Shown here: positions 26,272 through 35,260 of the stretch, piece after piece
Numbering within the stretch: the stretch's first letter is position 1
Layout: each line of letters starts with the position of its first letter
Assembly (NCBI GenBank): GCA_965243615.1
Contig: CBDEVO010000003.1
Span: 4,774,001-4,838,000, forward strand
Length of the DNA: 64,000 bases
Reading direction: 5' to 3'
Origin: JAJEEA01 sp965243615
Lineage (GTDB): Bacteria; Acidobacteriota; Vicinamibacteria; Vicinamibacterales; UBA8438
The notes under the pieces: model-generated
The model's input: the letters and a program-made list of their open reading frames with translations, nothing else
Database searches by the model: none
What the model was told of the DNA's origin: nothing
Made by a program: the position numbers and the translations under genes

Positions 26272-27246
26272 CTACTCCGTCGCGGTTGGGGCGTCCGCCC
26301 GTTTCATCGAGGCGTTGCGGCCGTCGAGCCGTCGTTCGGGCTGGCTGTCGGCCGTGTCGAAGACGACGCCGTTCCGTCGGTTTCGGACGTGCTCCTCTAT
26401 CCGCCTCTCGACGCGTCCTTGCGTCGCGTTGTGCTCCGCCATGTGCATCTTCACGCCGAGCCGGTTCATCAGGCGTCCGACCGTTGCTCGGCTCGTGCTG
26501 TTCATGAAGACCTTGCCGTTCCGCGTCGTCCGCTCCATTTCGATCTCGTCGCCTTCCAGGCTCACTACGAGTCGAGCGAGGCGGTGGCCGCTCAGCGCCA
26601 GCGCTCCCGCCGATCCGAGCATCGCCGGATGGGCCTGGGGTTCTTCCGTCAGCCTCAGCTCGTCGCTGGCTTCCTGTTCGTACAGGGCGTCGAGCATCCT
26701 CCATTCGGTCTCGATGGCGTCCTGTCGGTCCTCGATCAGGAGTCCGTACGCGGCTGCCAGCGATCCTGCGGCGTCCGCGTCGGCGGCGGCCCGGATCACG
26801 TCGTAGACGTCCCTGACGGGTGCGGGCTCGGTCGCCCGTTCGAACTTGCCCCGCAGTATCTGTACGGTTGACAGCACGGTCTGCGGCCTGCCTTCGATCT
26901 CCGCTTCTTCGTGGTCGTCCGCGGGGATTACGGGGGCCGTGTTCACGTCGATGACCCCGGTCTTCATTCGGATCCTGATCTGTCCCTGGGTCTCCTTGAT
27001 CGTCCTCCCTCCCAAGCGCGTCGTCAGGTTCTCCGGGCCGGGCCGGGCGAGTGCGCCGAGCGCCGGGACCTCGTGGACGACGATGTCGATGTCCGTCGAT
27101 TCGCGGTGGTGCAGCCGCGCCCCCAGCACCGTTCCTCCGCCCAGGTGAACGGCCCAGGGGTTTCCGGCGGGGCCGAGGCGCGTGAGGATGTCGCGCGTTT
27201 GCAGCCACAGATCGCCGGCCGGTTCCGGCAGCGTCAGCTTGGTCAT
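26272..27246 (-). CDS. AbiEii/AbiGii-like nucleotidyltransferase
   Basis: 324 residues starting MTKLTLPEPAG at 27246. The nucleotidyltransferase signature is WAVHLGGGTVLGARLHHRES, TDIDIVV (GG-T...S-x-DID), giving the two metal-binding aspartates. A later RDVYDVIRAAADADAAG helix and a C-terminal Arg-rich region (GRVERRIEEHVRNRRNG) are unlike the AbiEii at 27842. Codon third positions are lower in G+C than the surrounding genes. Its start overlaps the stop of the 184-residue partner by 4 bp. By analogy with AbiE it could be a toxin transferring nucleotides to tRNA or a protein, with the upstream protein as antitoxin. Function not proved. Confidence 0.7.
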   Translation of the reverse strand: MTKLTLPEPAGDLWLQTRDILTRLGPAGNPWAVHLGGGTVLGARLHHRESTDIDIVVHEVPALGALARPGPENLTTRLGGRTIKETQGQIRIRMKTGVIDVNTAPVIPADDHEEAEIEGRPQTVLSTVQILRGKFERATEPAPVRDVYDVIRAAADADAAGSLAAAYGLLIEDRQDAIETEWRMLDALYEQEASDELRLTEEPQAHPAMLGSAGALALSGHRLARLVVSLEGDEIEMERTTRNGKVFMNSTSRATVGRLMNRLGVKMHMAEHNATQGRVERRIEEHVRNRRNGVVFDTADSQPERRLDGRNASMKRADAPTATE

Positions 27247-27797
27247 CGGTGATCCTGGTTGTGGCTTCGTCTCGCGTTCCGTCGTTCCTGCAGCCGCCAG
27301 GCGCGGCCCATCGCGTTCAGCCACTTGATCCGGCTGTAGCAGGGCAGGCCGATCTCCTTGATCCACCACGCGAGGTCCTGCAGGCTGAACGCTCCGGCTG
27401 CGTCGGCTTCCGCGATGCACGTCGTGCTGGCCTCGCTCAGCACCACCCGTGCGAGGCACCGTGCTCTCCGGGTCGACTGTCTGCTCTTGACGGCCTGCTC
27501 CATCTCTTCCGCGGTCGGTCTCTTCACCCAGCCGTTGCATGATCCCGCGATCAGCGCCTCCAGTGCTTGGCACGGCTCTCCCGGGTTTCTCTTCTGCGCT
27601 CTTTCCTTCAACATGCCGGCGAACACCGATGTCGTCGGGAACTGCTCGATCGGCAGGAGGTTCCGCGGAGCGTCGGGATCTTCTTCGGCGAGCCTGCGTC
27701 TGGTCTCGCGCTCGATCCACGCTTCGCGTCTTTCTGCGTTCTGCCGTGGTCGTTCAGGCGTCGTGGGGACCTTCATCGTCGTGTGCCGTCGGGCCAT
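27243..27797 (-). CDS. Unknown partner protein of the nucleotidyltransferase
   Basis: 184 residues from an ATG at 27795-27797 (a second ATG eight codons in is possible). Highly basic and acidic N-terminus (RPRQNAERREAWIERETRRR), then a mixed domain: LPIEQFPTTSVFAGMLKERA, CNGWVKRPTAEEMEQAVKSR and WWIKEIGLPCYSRIKWLNAM. No domain recognised. It overlaps the nucleotidyltransferase start by 4 bp, the coupling usual for toxin-antitoxin pairs, so an antitoxin or cofactor role is the working idea. Lower G+C than its surroundings. Only 44 bp separate it from the AbiEii stop, so it could also be read through from the AbiE promoter. Confidence 0.6.
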   Translation of the reverse strand: MARRHTTMKVPTTPERPRQNAERREAWIERETRRRLAEEDPDAPRNLLPIEQFPTTSVFAGMLKERAQKRNPGEPCQALEALIAGSCNGWVKRPTAEEMEQAVKSRQSTRRARCLARVVLSEASTTCIAEADAAGAFSLQDLAWWIKEIGLPCYSRIKWLNAMGRAWRLQERRNARRSHNQDHR

Positions 27798-27841
27798 TGT
27801 ACGGGTCGTTCGGGTGGGTTGGGAGGTTCGGCCTCTTCGGT

Positions 27842-28645
27842 TCACCGCACGAGGAGCCGCGCCGCGTTCTCCCTGGTCAGCGATTCCACGTCCTCGGTGC
27901 GCTCGAGGAACGGGCGGACATCGGCGACGGCGCGGTCCCAGTCGAGGACGTCGATTCGGGCGGCCACGGTCTCCCGCCAGGTTCGGGCGTTCAGCTCCGC
28001 GCCGGTCCAGTCGGTCTGCCGCAGCGCCGCGTTCAGCAGGGTCAGGTTCGGCGGCGGCCACGTCGGATCGCTCAGGTACCAGATCAAGTCGTACAGGTCC
28101 CGCCCCTTGGTGTAGGACCGCTGCAAAACGGCGTGGAGCTTGCCGGCGAGCAGCGACGCCCGGTCGTGATGGCAGAGGCGCAGGGTGACGTGGCGGCGCA
28201 CGAGGCGGGTGTCCAGCACGGCGCCGGCCGGCGGACGCGTATCGACCTCGATCTTGACCGCGAGCGCCTCCTCCCGGCGAAGCGACAGGCCCGCCTCGTG
28301 CAAAACGCCCCTGACGCGCACGAACGCGCCGTGCACCGTCCGGCTGTCCCGCATCGACAGGTCGACGACGTAGCCTTCGCGCGCCAGCTCCGCGCGGATC
28401 GCCTTCAGCCAGGCCCGCAGATCGTACCGCGACGGGTCACCCTCGAGCGTGAAGTCGAGGTCTTCTGAATAGCGCGGCAGCGCGAAGAGAAAGCGCAGGC
28501 AGGTCCCGCCGTGAAAGGCGAGCGGCACCATCGCGCCCGCCTTCTGCAGAACGCCGAGAATGCGGGCCTGCAGGTATTCGCGGGCCCGGTTGCGACCCTG
28601 CAACGGATCGGCCGCGCGCATGAGGTCGAGAAGATGGGCCTTCAC
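27842..28645 (-). CDS. abiEii: AbiEii toxin nucleotidyltransferase
   Basis: 267 residues. PLAFHGGTCLRFLFALPRYSE plus DLDFTLEG is the textbook AbiEii signature (GGT...SEDLDF) of DNA-polymerase-beta-like nucleotidyltransferases. Two further conserved stretches are LAVKIEVDTRPP and LAGKLHAVLQRSYTKGRDLYDLIWYL (KxxAxxxRxxxRDxYDL motif). AbiEii toxins act with AbiEi in phage abortive infection and plasmid maintenance, probably by nucleotidylating tRNA or proteins. Its start overlaps the AbiEi stop by 4 bp. The full signature and complete length indicate an active toxin. Confidence 0.92.
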   Translation of the reverse strand: MKAHLLDLMRAADPLQGRNRAREYLQARILGVLQKAGAMVPLAFHGGTCLRFLFALPRYSEDLDFTLEGDPSRYDLRAWLKAIRAELAREGYVVDLSMRDSRTVHGAFVRVRGVLHEAGLSLRREEALAVKIEVDTRPPAGAVLDTRLVRRHVTLRLCHHDRASLLAGKLHAVLQRSYTKGRDLYDLIWYLSDPTWPPPNLTLLNAALRQTDWTGAELNARTWRETVAARIDVLDWDRAVADVRPFLERTEDVESLTRENAARLLVR

Positions 28646-29280
28646 AGGACCTCGAAGCCGTCCGCCTGATCACCGGCCATTGCGCGAACGCGCCGGGCCG
28701 CCCGCCGCAGCTTCGGCCGGGCCGCGGTCGCCGCCAGCCGTTCCATCAGGTCCAGGTCCAGGGCGTCGAGGTCGAGGCGCAGTCCGGCGAGATGGGGCGA
28801 TTCGTCGCCGCCCGGACACAAGTGGACGAGATCGAGCAACGCCTTCTCGGGCCGCGCGACGAACGCCTGCTGATGCCGCCCCACCTCCACGCACCGATAG
28901 CCGAACAGCAGGTCCTCCTTCAGGTGGCGGAACGAGAAGCGGCCGAGCGCCGTGCTGCGGAGCCCGGGCCGCGCGGCGGCCACGCTGGTCACCTCGGGCA
29001 CGTACTCGGGAATGCGCTGCGCGTGCGCCAGCGCGGAGAGCCCGCTGACGTAGGATCCCGGCACGAGGCGGTTGGCGACGAGGAAGGGGTGGGGCGCACG
29101 TCGGCGATAGGGAGGCGCCAGCGCATACAGCCCCCGCCGCAGCCGGTGGAGCCGGCCGGTCCGGGTCCAACGTGCGAGCTGGCGCCGGACGTCGGCGGGG
29201 TCGACGGCGCCGGCCAGGAGCAGGCCGGTTTCGAACAGGGGCTCGTCGCCGACGATCTCCAGCAGTTGCTCGAATTTCAT
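28642..29280 (-). CDS. abiEi: AbiEi antitoxin, winged-helix autorepressor
   Basis: 212 residues. An N-terminal winged helix: GDEPLFETGLLLAGAVDPADVRRQL, RTGRLHRLRRGLYALAPPYR (recognition helix and wing, 'RGLYAL' being typical of AbiEi), and a C-terminal domain with SYVSGLSALAHAQRIPEYVP and FVARPEKALLDLVHL. AbiEi binds operator repeats upstream of its own gene and neutralises AbiEii. The ATG directly adjoins a perfect 12-bp inverted repeat (29281-29314), the expected operator. No separate Shine-Dalgarno is available because the start touches the palindrome, so initiation may be leaderless or rely on a cryptic site. Confidence 0.9.
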   Translation of the reverse strand: MKFEQLLEIVGDEPLFETGLLLAGAVDPADVRRQLARWTRTGRLHRLRRGLYALAPPYRRRAPHPFLVANRLVPGSYVSGLSALAHAQRIPEYVPEVTSVAAARPGLRSTALGRFSFRHLKEDLLFGYRCVEVGRHQQAFVARPEKALLDLVHLCPGGDESPHLAGLRLDLDALDLDLMERLAATAARPKLRRAARRVRAMAGDQADGFEVL

Positions 29281-29314
29281 CGCGATAAAATGCCGTACGT
29301 GTCATTTTATCGCG
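29281..29314 (-). promoter_or_regulatory. Perfect inverted repeat: AbiEi operator/promoter
   Basis: Arms CGCGATAAAATG (29281-29292) and CATTTTATCGCG (29303-29314), 10-nt spacer, directly upstream of the AbiEi ATG. The arms contain a TAAAAT stretch that may serve as a -10 box on the minus strand. The location and symmetry fit an autorepressor site. Confidence 0.8.
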
Positions 29315-29415
29315 ACGGAACTTGCCCGCGCTACCCGGTCTTCAACGAGACCGGTATGCGCCAGACACGCCCGACACGCCGGCCCAGGACAGGTTGACGG
29401 ACGGACGAGCGGCAG

Positions 29416-30558
29416 CTACCCCAGCAGCGACAGCAGGAAGCCGGCGGCCACCGCGGAGCCGATGACCCCAGCCACGTTCGGGCCCATGGCGTGCATGAGG
29501 AGGTGGTTGTTCGCGTTGGCCTCCAGGCCTACGCGGTTGACGACGCGGGCGGCCATCGGCACGGCCGAGACGCCGGCGGCGCCGATCAGGGGGTTGACCT
29601 GCCCGCCGCTCAGGCGGTGCATGGCCTTGCCCATGAGAACGCCGGTGGCGGTGCCCACCGCGAACGCCACGAGACCGATGGCGAGGATGCCGAGGGTCTC
29701 GACGCTGAGGAAGGTGTCGGCGGCGAGCCGCGAGCCGACGGTCAGACCGAGCAGGATGGTCACGATGTTGATGAGCTCGTTCTGGGCGGTCTGCGACAGC
29801 CGCTCGACCACGCCCGCCTCGCGCAGGAGGTTGCCGAACATCAGCATGCCGACCAGCGGCGACGCCGCGGGCAGCAGCAGGACGACGAGCAGCAGGACGG
29901 TGAACGGAAAGAGGATGCGCTCGGTCGTGGACACCGGCCGCAGCTCGTCCATGGCCACGGCGCGTTCCTCCTCGGTGGTCAACGCCCGCATGATCGGGGG
30001 CTGAATGATGGGCACCAGCGCCATGTACGAGTAGGCGGCCACGGCGATCGCCCCCAGCAGGTCGGGGCTCAGCCGCGAGGCGAGAAAGATTGCGGTCGGG
30101 CCGTCGGCGCCGCCGATGATGCCGATGGCGGCGGCGTCCTGGAGCGAGAAGTCGATGGCCGGCATGAGCTCGCTCATGGCCAGCGACCCGAGCAGGGTGG
30201 AGAAGATGCCGAACTGCGCCGCCGCGCCCAGCATCAGCGTCTTGGGGTTGGCGATCAGCGCGCCGAAGTCGGTCAGGGCGCCGACCCCCAGGAAGATCAG
30301 CAGCGGGAATATCCCGGTCGAGACGCCGACCGAGTAGAAGTAGCCGAGAATGCCGTCGGGGCCGCCGATGTCGGCGACGGGGATGTTGCTGAGGATGGCG
30401 CCGAACCCGATGGGAATCAGCAGCAGCGGCTCGAAGCGCCTGGCGATGCCGAGATAGATGAGGCCCCCGCCGACCCCCATCATGGCGATGGGCCCCAACC
30501 CGCCGAAATTGGCCAGGCCGGTCGTTTCCCAGAGCCTCAGCAGCAGGTCGGATTGCAT
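29416..30558 (-). CDS. oadB: Oxaloacetate decarboxylase (Na+ pump) beta subunit
   Basis: 380 residues, about nine to eleven helices. Motifs: GVGGGLIYLGIARRFEPLLL, LLIFLGVGALTDFGALIANP, IGIIGGADGPTAIFLASRLS (the conserved Asp in GGADGP), AYSYMALVPIIQPPIMRAL, TVGSRLAADTFL and VNPLIGAAGVSAVPMAARV. The subunit performs carboxybiotin decarboxylation and Na+ extrusion. It lies 126 bp after the alpha-subunit gene on the same strand, matching the gamma-alpha-beta order of oxaloacetate decarboxylase loci. A paralogue lies at 23.0-24.1 kb. Confidence 0.92.
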   Translation of the reverse strand: MQSDLLLRLWETTGLANFGGLGPIAMMGVGGGLIYLGIARRFEPLLLIPIGFGAILSNIPVADIGGPDGILGYFYSVGVSTGIFPLLIFLGVGALTDFGALIANPKTLMLGAAAQFGIFSTLLGSLAMSELMPAIDFSLQDAAAIGIIGGADGPTAIFLASRLSPDLLGAIAVAAYSYMALVPIIQPPIMRALTTEEERAVAMDELRPVSTTERILFPFTVLLLVVLLLPAASPLVGMLMFGNLLREAGVVERLSQTAQNELINIVTILLGLTVGSRLAADTFLSVETLGILAIGLVAFAVGTATGVLMGKAMHRLSGGQVNPLIGAAGVSAVPMAARVVNRVGLEANANNHLLMHAMGPNVAGVIGSAVAAGFLLSLLG

Positions 30559-30684
30559 GCGGCGCGTTCCAGGGGCCCGAAAGCCCGGTGTCGGTGTCTC
30601 CCTTGTCGCGCCTTGTCAGGCGGGCGCCTCGGCTGCGGCCGGCGCCCTCCGGGCGCGGTGCCACGCGGGGCTTCACCACGGCTC

Positions 30685-32496
30685 CTAGGCGATGTGGAGC
30701 AGGGGGTCGCCCTTCTGGACCTGGCCACCTTCCTTGACGGCAATCGAGACGATGCGGCCCGCGCGAGGGGCGCTGACGTTGGTCTCCATCTTCATCGCCT
30801 CAAGCACGAGGACGACGTCGCCGACGGCGACCGCCTGCCCCGGCTGCACCCGGACCGCGCGCACCGTCCCCGAGAGCGGCGACGGTAGCGGCTCCCCCGA
30901 AGCGGTCGGCGCGGGGGCGGCGGCGGGGGCCGGCGCGGGCGCAGGCGGGCCGGCCGGCTGAATCGAGTCGACGGCGCCCTCGGGGCTGACCTCGACGTCG
31001 TAGGCCGTCCCGTTGACGTTGACCCGGTACCGCGCCGGGCCGGCGTCGGCCGCCGCCGGGGCCGGGGCCGCGGAAGGCGCGGCCGCCGTCGACGGAGCCG
31101 GCGCCTCGTCCCAGGGCGGCGGCTCGAACGCCGACGGGTCGTTCCGGTTCTTCAGGAACTTCAGCCCGACCTGATCGAACAGCGCGTAGGTCAGGACGTC
31201 CTCCACCGGATCGTCCGCGCGCCGGAACCCTTCCTCCCTCGCCAGACGGTCGACCTCGGCGGTCAGCTTCCCCATCTCCGGGGAGATGCGATCGGCCGGC
31301 CGGCAGGTCACGGGGTCGTCCCCGTCGAGCGCCCGCTTCTGCAGGTCGGCGTCGACCGGGGCGGGGGTGCGGCCGTACTCGCCGCGCAGCACGCCCGCCG
31401 TCTGCCGGGTAATCGTCTTGTAGCGCTCGCCCGAGAGCACGTTGACGATCGACTGCGTCCCGACGATCTGGGATGTCGGCGTGACCAGCGGAATGAAGCC
31501 GAGCTCCTTGCGCACGCTCGGCATCTCCTCGAGGACCTCGTCGAACCGGTCGGTGGCGCCCTGCTCGCGAAGCTGGTTCTCCATGTTGGTCAGCATGCCG
31601 CCGGGGACCTGGGCGGTCAGGATCCTCGCGTCGATGCCGCGCAGCGAGCCCTCGAACTTCGCGTACTTCTTGCGGACGCCGCGGAAGTACGACGCGATCT
31701 CCTCGAGCAAGCCGAGGTCCATGCCCGTGTCCCGGTCGCCGCCCTCGAGGATGGCGACGACCGACTCGGTCGCCGAGTGGCCGTAGGTGTGGCTCATCGA
31801 CGAGATGGCGGCGTCGGCCATGTCGGCGCCGGCCTCGACCGCCTTCACGATGGCCGCGGTGCTCATGCCGGTGGTGGCGTGGGAGTGCAGCGAGATCGGC
31901 GCCGACAGCGCTTCCTTCAGCTTCGACACCATCTCCTCGGCCACGTAGGGCTTGATGAGGCCCGCCATGTCCTTGATGCAGACCGAGTGGCAGCCCATGT
32001 CCTCGAGGCGCTTCCCGAGATCGATCCAGGTGTCCATCGTGTGGACGGGGCTGATCGTGTAGGAGATGGCGCCCTGGGCGTGCCGGTCCGTCTTCAGCAC
32101 CGCCCGGACCGCGGCCTCGACGTTCCGCATGTCGTTCATCGCGTCGAAGATGCGGAAGACGTCCATGCCGTTCTGGGCGGCCTTCTCGACGAACGCGTCC
32201 ACCACGTCGTCGGCGTAGTGGCGGTAGCCCAGCATGTTCTGCCCGCGCAGCAGCATCTGGGTCTTTGTGTTGGGCAGGGCCTTGCGGAACCGGCGCAGCC
32301 GCTCCCAGGGGTCCTCGCCGAGAAAGCGGATGCAGGCGTCGAACGTCGCGCCGCCCCACAGCTCGACCGACCAGAACCCGACCTTGTCGATCTTCTCGCA
32401 GATCGGCAGCATGTCGTCGATGCGGACGCGGGTCGCAAGCAGCGACTGGGCGGAATCGCGAAGGACCAGCTCGGTGATGGCCAGGGGTTTTTTCAT
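30685..32496 (-). CDS. oadA: Oxaloacetate decarboxylase alpha subunit (biotinylated)
   Basis: 603 residues. The N-terminal carboxyltransferase domain (about 1-450) starts MKKPLAITELVLRDSAQSLL and holds IDKVGFWSVELWGGATFDACI, HSVCIKDMAGLIKPYVAEEM (catalytic Lys in CIKD), SLHSHATTGMS and DAAISSMSHTYGHS. After an Ala/Pro linker (about 500-535) comes the biotinyl domain with LVLEAMKMETNV. The domain order carboxyltransferase-PYC_OADA-biotinyl matches OadA and pyruvate carboxylase subunit B. Pairing with OadB and OadG identifies the pump. The start ATG at 32494-32496 is followed by two AAA Lys codons, common for good initiation. Confidence 0.92.
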   Translation of the reverse strand: MKKPLAITELVLRDSAQSLLATRVRIDDMLPICEKIDKVGFWSVELWGGATFDACIRFLGEDPWERLRRFRKALPNTKTQMLLRGQNMLGYRHYADDVVDAFVEKAAQNGMDVFRIFDAMNDMRNVEAAVRAVLKTDRHAQGAISYTISPVHTMDTWIDLGKRLEDMGCHSVCIKDMAGLIKPYVAEEMVSKLKEALSAPISLHSHATTGMSTAAIVKAVEAGADMADAAISSMSHTYGHSATESVVAILEGGDRDTGMDLGLLEEIASYFRGVRKKYAKFEGSLRGIDARILTAQVPGGMLTNMENQLREQGATDRFDEVLEEMPSVRKELGFIPLVTPTSQIVGTQSIVNVLSGERYKTITRQTAGVLRGEYGRTPAPVDADLQKRALDGDDPVTCRPADRISPEMGKLTAEVDRLAREEGFRRADDPVEDVLTYALFDQVGLKFLKNRNDPSAFEPPPWDEAPAPSTAAAPSAAPAPAAADAGPARYRVNVNGTAYDVEVSPEGAVDSIQPAGPPAPAPAPAAAPAPTASGEPLPSPLSGTVRAVRVQPGQAVAVGDVVLVLEAMKMETNVSAPRAGRIVSIAVKEGGQVQKGDPLLHIA

Positions 32497-32498
32497 GA

Positions 32499-32735
32499 CT
32501 ACCGCGCGTCTCTTCGATATGCGGTCACGGCGGCGGAGATGACGGCGACCAGCTCCGTCGCGCCTGCCTCGACGCCGGCTGCGGCGGGGGCGTCCGGCAC
32601 CGTGGGGGGAGGGCCCACGGCGAGGGCGAGGCGGGACATGCCCTTCACGGCCAGCACCAGCAGGGTCAGCAGGACGAACACCACGCCCATGCCCGCGAGC
32701 ATGAGCCGGACCCCTTCGCCGAGCACCCCCGTCAA
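32499..32735 (-). CDS. oadG: Oxaloacetate decarboxylase gamma subunit
   Basis: 78 residues. A single membrane helix (LMLAGMGVVFVLLTLLVLAV) and a short tail with a Pro/Ala linker and a C-terminal helix (ELVAVISAAVTAYRRDAR), as in OadG_N-type small subunits. The helix 'GMGVVFVLLTLLV' is characteristic. It precedes oadA by 2 bp. In known enzymes the tail contacts the alpha chain and helps to bind zinc. The upstream region 32736-32981 separates it from the divergent PQQ glucose-dehydrogenase-like gene and may hold both promoters. Confidence 0.88.
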   Translation of the reverse strand: MTGVLGEGVRLMLAGMGVVFVLLTLLVLAVKGMSRLALAVGPPPTVPDAPAAAGVEAGATELVAVISAAVTAYRRDAR

Positions 32736-32981
32736 GACGGCCGACCTCCCCCCCTGAAACGCCCTGCCGACGGCGTAAGCCCGCGCATGTTAGCACAAGA
32801 CCGCCTCGGCGGAAGGCGCTCCGACGGGCCGGGCGGCGGGTCCTGACCGCTCGCCCCCCCGCGCCGGTCGGACCGCCGGGACGCCAGTCTCGAGGCGCCT
32901 CGCCGACGGCGCGTCCGGCTCCGGCGCGGGTCCGGCCCCGCCCGCCCGCGGCAACTCGCCGCCGGCCGCGGCGAGAGTAGA

Positions 32982-35069
32982 ATGATGGCCATGTGCAAAG
33001 CGCTTCTCGTTCGGCATCGGTTGATCCGTTTCGCGGCGGCGGCGGCCGTCGCGTTCGTGGGAACGGTCGGCGCGCACGCCCAGGACGGCGCCGCCGACGG
33101 GGAATGGGGCGTGTTCGGGGCGGACGCGGGGGCCACCCGCTACTCGCCGCTCGACGAGATCGACGCCGGCAACGTCGGCGATCTGGAGGTGGCCTGGCGC
33201 TGGAGCGCCCGGGACCAGGGCACGCCGCCGCCGTCGGGCCGGACGCAGATCAGCCCCATCGTGGTCAACGGCGTCCTCTACACCACCATCGGCAACCAGC
33301 GCAGCGTGATCGCCCTCGACGCCGCCACCGGCGAGCCCGTCTGGAACTGGCACCCGGGCGACAACGAGCGCCGCTGGGGCGACATCATCGAGCCCGTGGC
33401 GCGGAGCGCGGGGCGCGGGGTGTCCTACTGGACGGACGGCGCCGGGGACGAGCGCATCTTCGTGGTGACGCCGAGCTTCCAGCTCGTGGCCCTCGACGCC
33501 GGGACGGGCGAGCGCGTGCTGGACTTCGGCACGGCCGGCGTGGTCGACATGATGGACGACCTGCGCTGGGACGAGCGGCCGGCCGCGGAGCGGGCGGGCC
33601 GGGTGGCCAACACGTCGCCGCCGGCCATTCTCGGCAACGCCCTCATCGCCTCGATCTCGCTCCACACCGGCAGCATTCCCACCCGGGCCTCCCCCAACGA
33701 GGTCTGGCCCATGAACATGCCCGGCGACGTGGTGGCCTACGACACCCGCTCGGGCCGCAGGCTCTGGCGCTTCAACACCGTCCCCAGGGAGGGGGAGTTC
33801 GGCGCCGACACCTGGCTCGCGGCGGACGAGTCGCTCTGGGACGTGCCGACCGGCACCCACGACTGGGTGCGGGAGCGCCCCGATCTTCTCGACGCCTCGT
33901 GGAAGTACACGGGCAACGTCGGGCACTGGGCGCCGGTGACCGCCGACCCCGAGCTAGGCCTGTTCTACGTGGCGACCGAGACGCCCACCAACGACTACTA
34001 CGGCGGCTACCGGCCCGGCGACAACCTGTTCGGCAACTCCGTGCTCGCCCTCGACGCGGAGACCGGCGAGCGGCGGTGGCACTTCCAGCTCACCCATCAC
34101 GAGCTCTGGGACTACGACATCCCCACCGCCCCCATCCTCGTGGACGTCGAGGTCGACGGCCGCCCCGTCAAGGCGCTGGTGCAGCTCTCGAAGCAGGGGT
34201 TCGCGTACGTGCTCGACCGGGAGACCGGCGAGCCGGTGTGGCCGATCGAGGAGCGGGCCGTAGGCGAGTCGGACGTTCCCGGCGAGTGGACCTCACCGAC
34301 GCAGCCCTTCCCCACCAGGCCGCCCGCGTTCGATCAGCAGGGCGTCACCGAGGACGACCTGATCGACTTCACGCCGGAGCTCCGGGCCGAGGCGCTGCGG
34401 ATCGTGGAGCCAATCCGGCTCGGGCCCCTCTATACCCCCCCGTCCCTGATCGAGCCGGGCGTCAATCTCGGGACCCTCGGGGCCCCCGGCGCCGGCGGTG
34501 GCGTCAACTGGCCGGGCGGCGCGGTCGACGTCGAGGCGGGCCTGCTCTTCGTGCCGTCGCAGACGCGGCCGACGCTGTTCGGGTTGACGGACGGCACCGA
34601 GGGGACCGGTGTCCGCTACCACATCTCGTTCTCGCGGGGGGTGCCGACCGTCCGCGACCTGCCGCTCCTGAAGCCGCCCTACGGCCGGATCACCGCGATC
34701 GACCTGACCGAGGGCGAGATCCTGTGGCAGATCCCGCACGGCGAGACGCCCGAGTACGTCCGGCGGCATCCGGACCTGCAGGGCGTGGACGTGCCGCGGA
34801 CGGGGACCCTCACGCAGAGCTCCGGGCTGCTCGCCACGGCCACCCTGCTGTTCGCGGGCGAGGGACAACGGGGGGCGCCGGTGCTGCGGGCGTACGACAA
34901 GCGCACCGGCGACGTCGTCCACGAGATCGCGCTTCCGGGCGGGCCGACCACCGGGTTCCCGATCACCTACCGGGCCGACGGCCGGCAGTACCTCGTCGTG
35001 GCGGCCCTCGACGAGGAGCGCATTGCCGAGCTGGTCGCGTTCGCCTTGCCCCAGGAGTCTGCGCCGTAA
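32982..35069 (+). CDS. Membrane/secreted PQQ-dependent glucose-dehydrogenase-like quinoprotein
   Basis: 695 residues with an N-terminal signal or anchor helix (LIRFAAAAAVAFVGTVGAHAQ). Quinoprotein repeats: WGVFGADAGATRYSPLDEID, VNGVLYTTIGNQRSVIALDA, VIALDAATGEPVWNWHPG and LVALDAGTGERVLDFGT. HFQLTHHELWDYDIPTAPIL is the active-site segment of GDH-type enzymes (the Asp pair after Trp). The C-terminal 'PYGRITAIDLTEGEILWQIPHG' and GPTTGFPITYRADG motifs are GDH-like. It should oxidise sugars or polyols and pass electrons to quinone or cytochrome. Its last codons and stop lie within a hairpin repeat (35051-35086). Confidence 0.85.
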   Translation: MMAMCKALLVRHRLIRFAAAAAVAFVGTVGAHAQDGAADGEWGVFGADAGATRYSPLDEIDAGNVGDLEVAWRWSARDQGTPPPSGRTQISPIVVNGVLYTTIGNQRSVIALDAATGEPVWNWHPGDNERRWGDIIEPVARSAGRGVSYWTDGAGDERIFVVTPSFQLVALDAGTGERVLDFGTAGVVDMMDDLRWDERPAAERAGRVANTSPPAILGNALIASISLHTGSIPTRASPNEVWPMNMPGDVVAYDTRSGRRLWRFNTVPREGEFGADTWLAADESLWDVPTGTHDWVRERPDLLDASWKYTGNVGHWAPVTADPELGLFYVATETPTNDYYGGYRPGDNLFGNSVLALDAETGERRWHFQLTHHELWDYDIPTAPILVDVEVDGRPVKALVQLSKQGFAYVLDRETGEPVWPIEERAVGESDVPGEWTSPTQPFPTRPPAFDQQGVTEDDLIDFTPELRAEALRIVEPIRLGPLYTPPSLIEPGVNLGTLGAPGAGGGVNWPGGAVDVEAGLLFVPSQTRPTLFGLTDGTEGTGVRYHISFSRGVPTVRDLPLLKPPYGRITAIDLTEGEILWQIPHGETPEYVRRHPDLQGVDVPRTGTLTQSSGLLATATLLFAGEGQRGAPVLRAYDKRTGDVVHEIALPGGPTTGFPITYRADGRQYLVVAALDEERIAELVAFALPQESAP

Positions 35070-35140
35070 ACGGTGCAGACTCCTGGCAGGGTTGGTTGGG
35101 CGCCCAGCGGAGCCGAAGGCGACGATTGGCGGGCTAGCGG
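35051..35140 (+). repeat. Dispersed 3'-flank repeat with hairpin (copy 3)
   Basis: 17-bp arms at 35051-35067 (CCAGGAGTCTGCGCCGT) and 35070-35086, with one GU pair, then GGTTGGGCGCCCAGCGGAGC and GAAGGCGACGATTGGCGGGC. The TAA of the PQQ gene (35067-35069) is at the loop, and its last five codons form the 5' arm, so the repeat supplies the end of the protein. Confidence 0.9.
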
Positions 35141-35260
35141 CCAGACTGCTCAAAGGGCGACGAGGGCCACATGGTTCGAGGGCCCTCGCCGCCACTTCGA
35201 GTGAGGGCGCGGAGCGACGCCCCGCGAAGGGCGGCGAAGGCCCCCCGCACCAGCCCCGCC

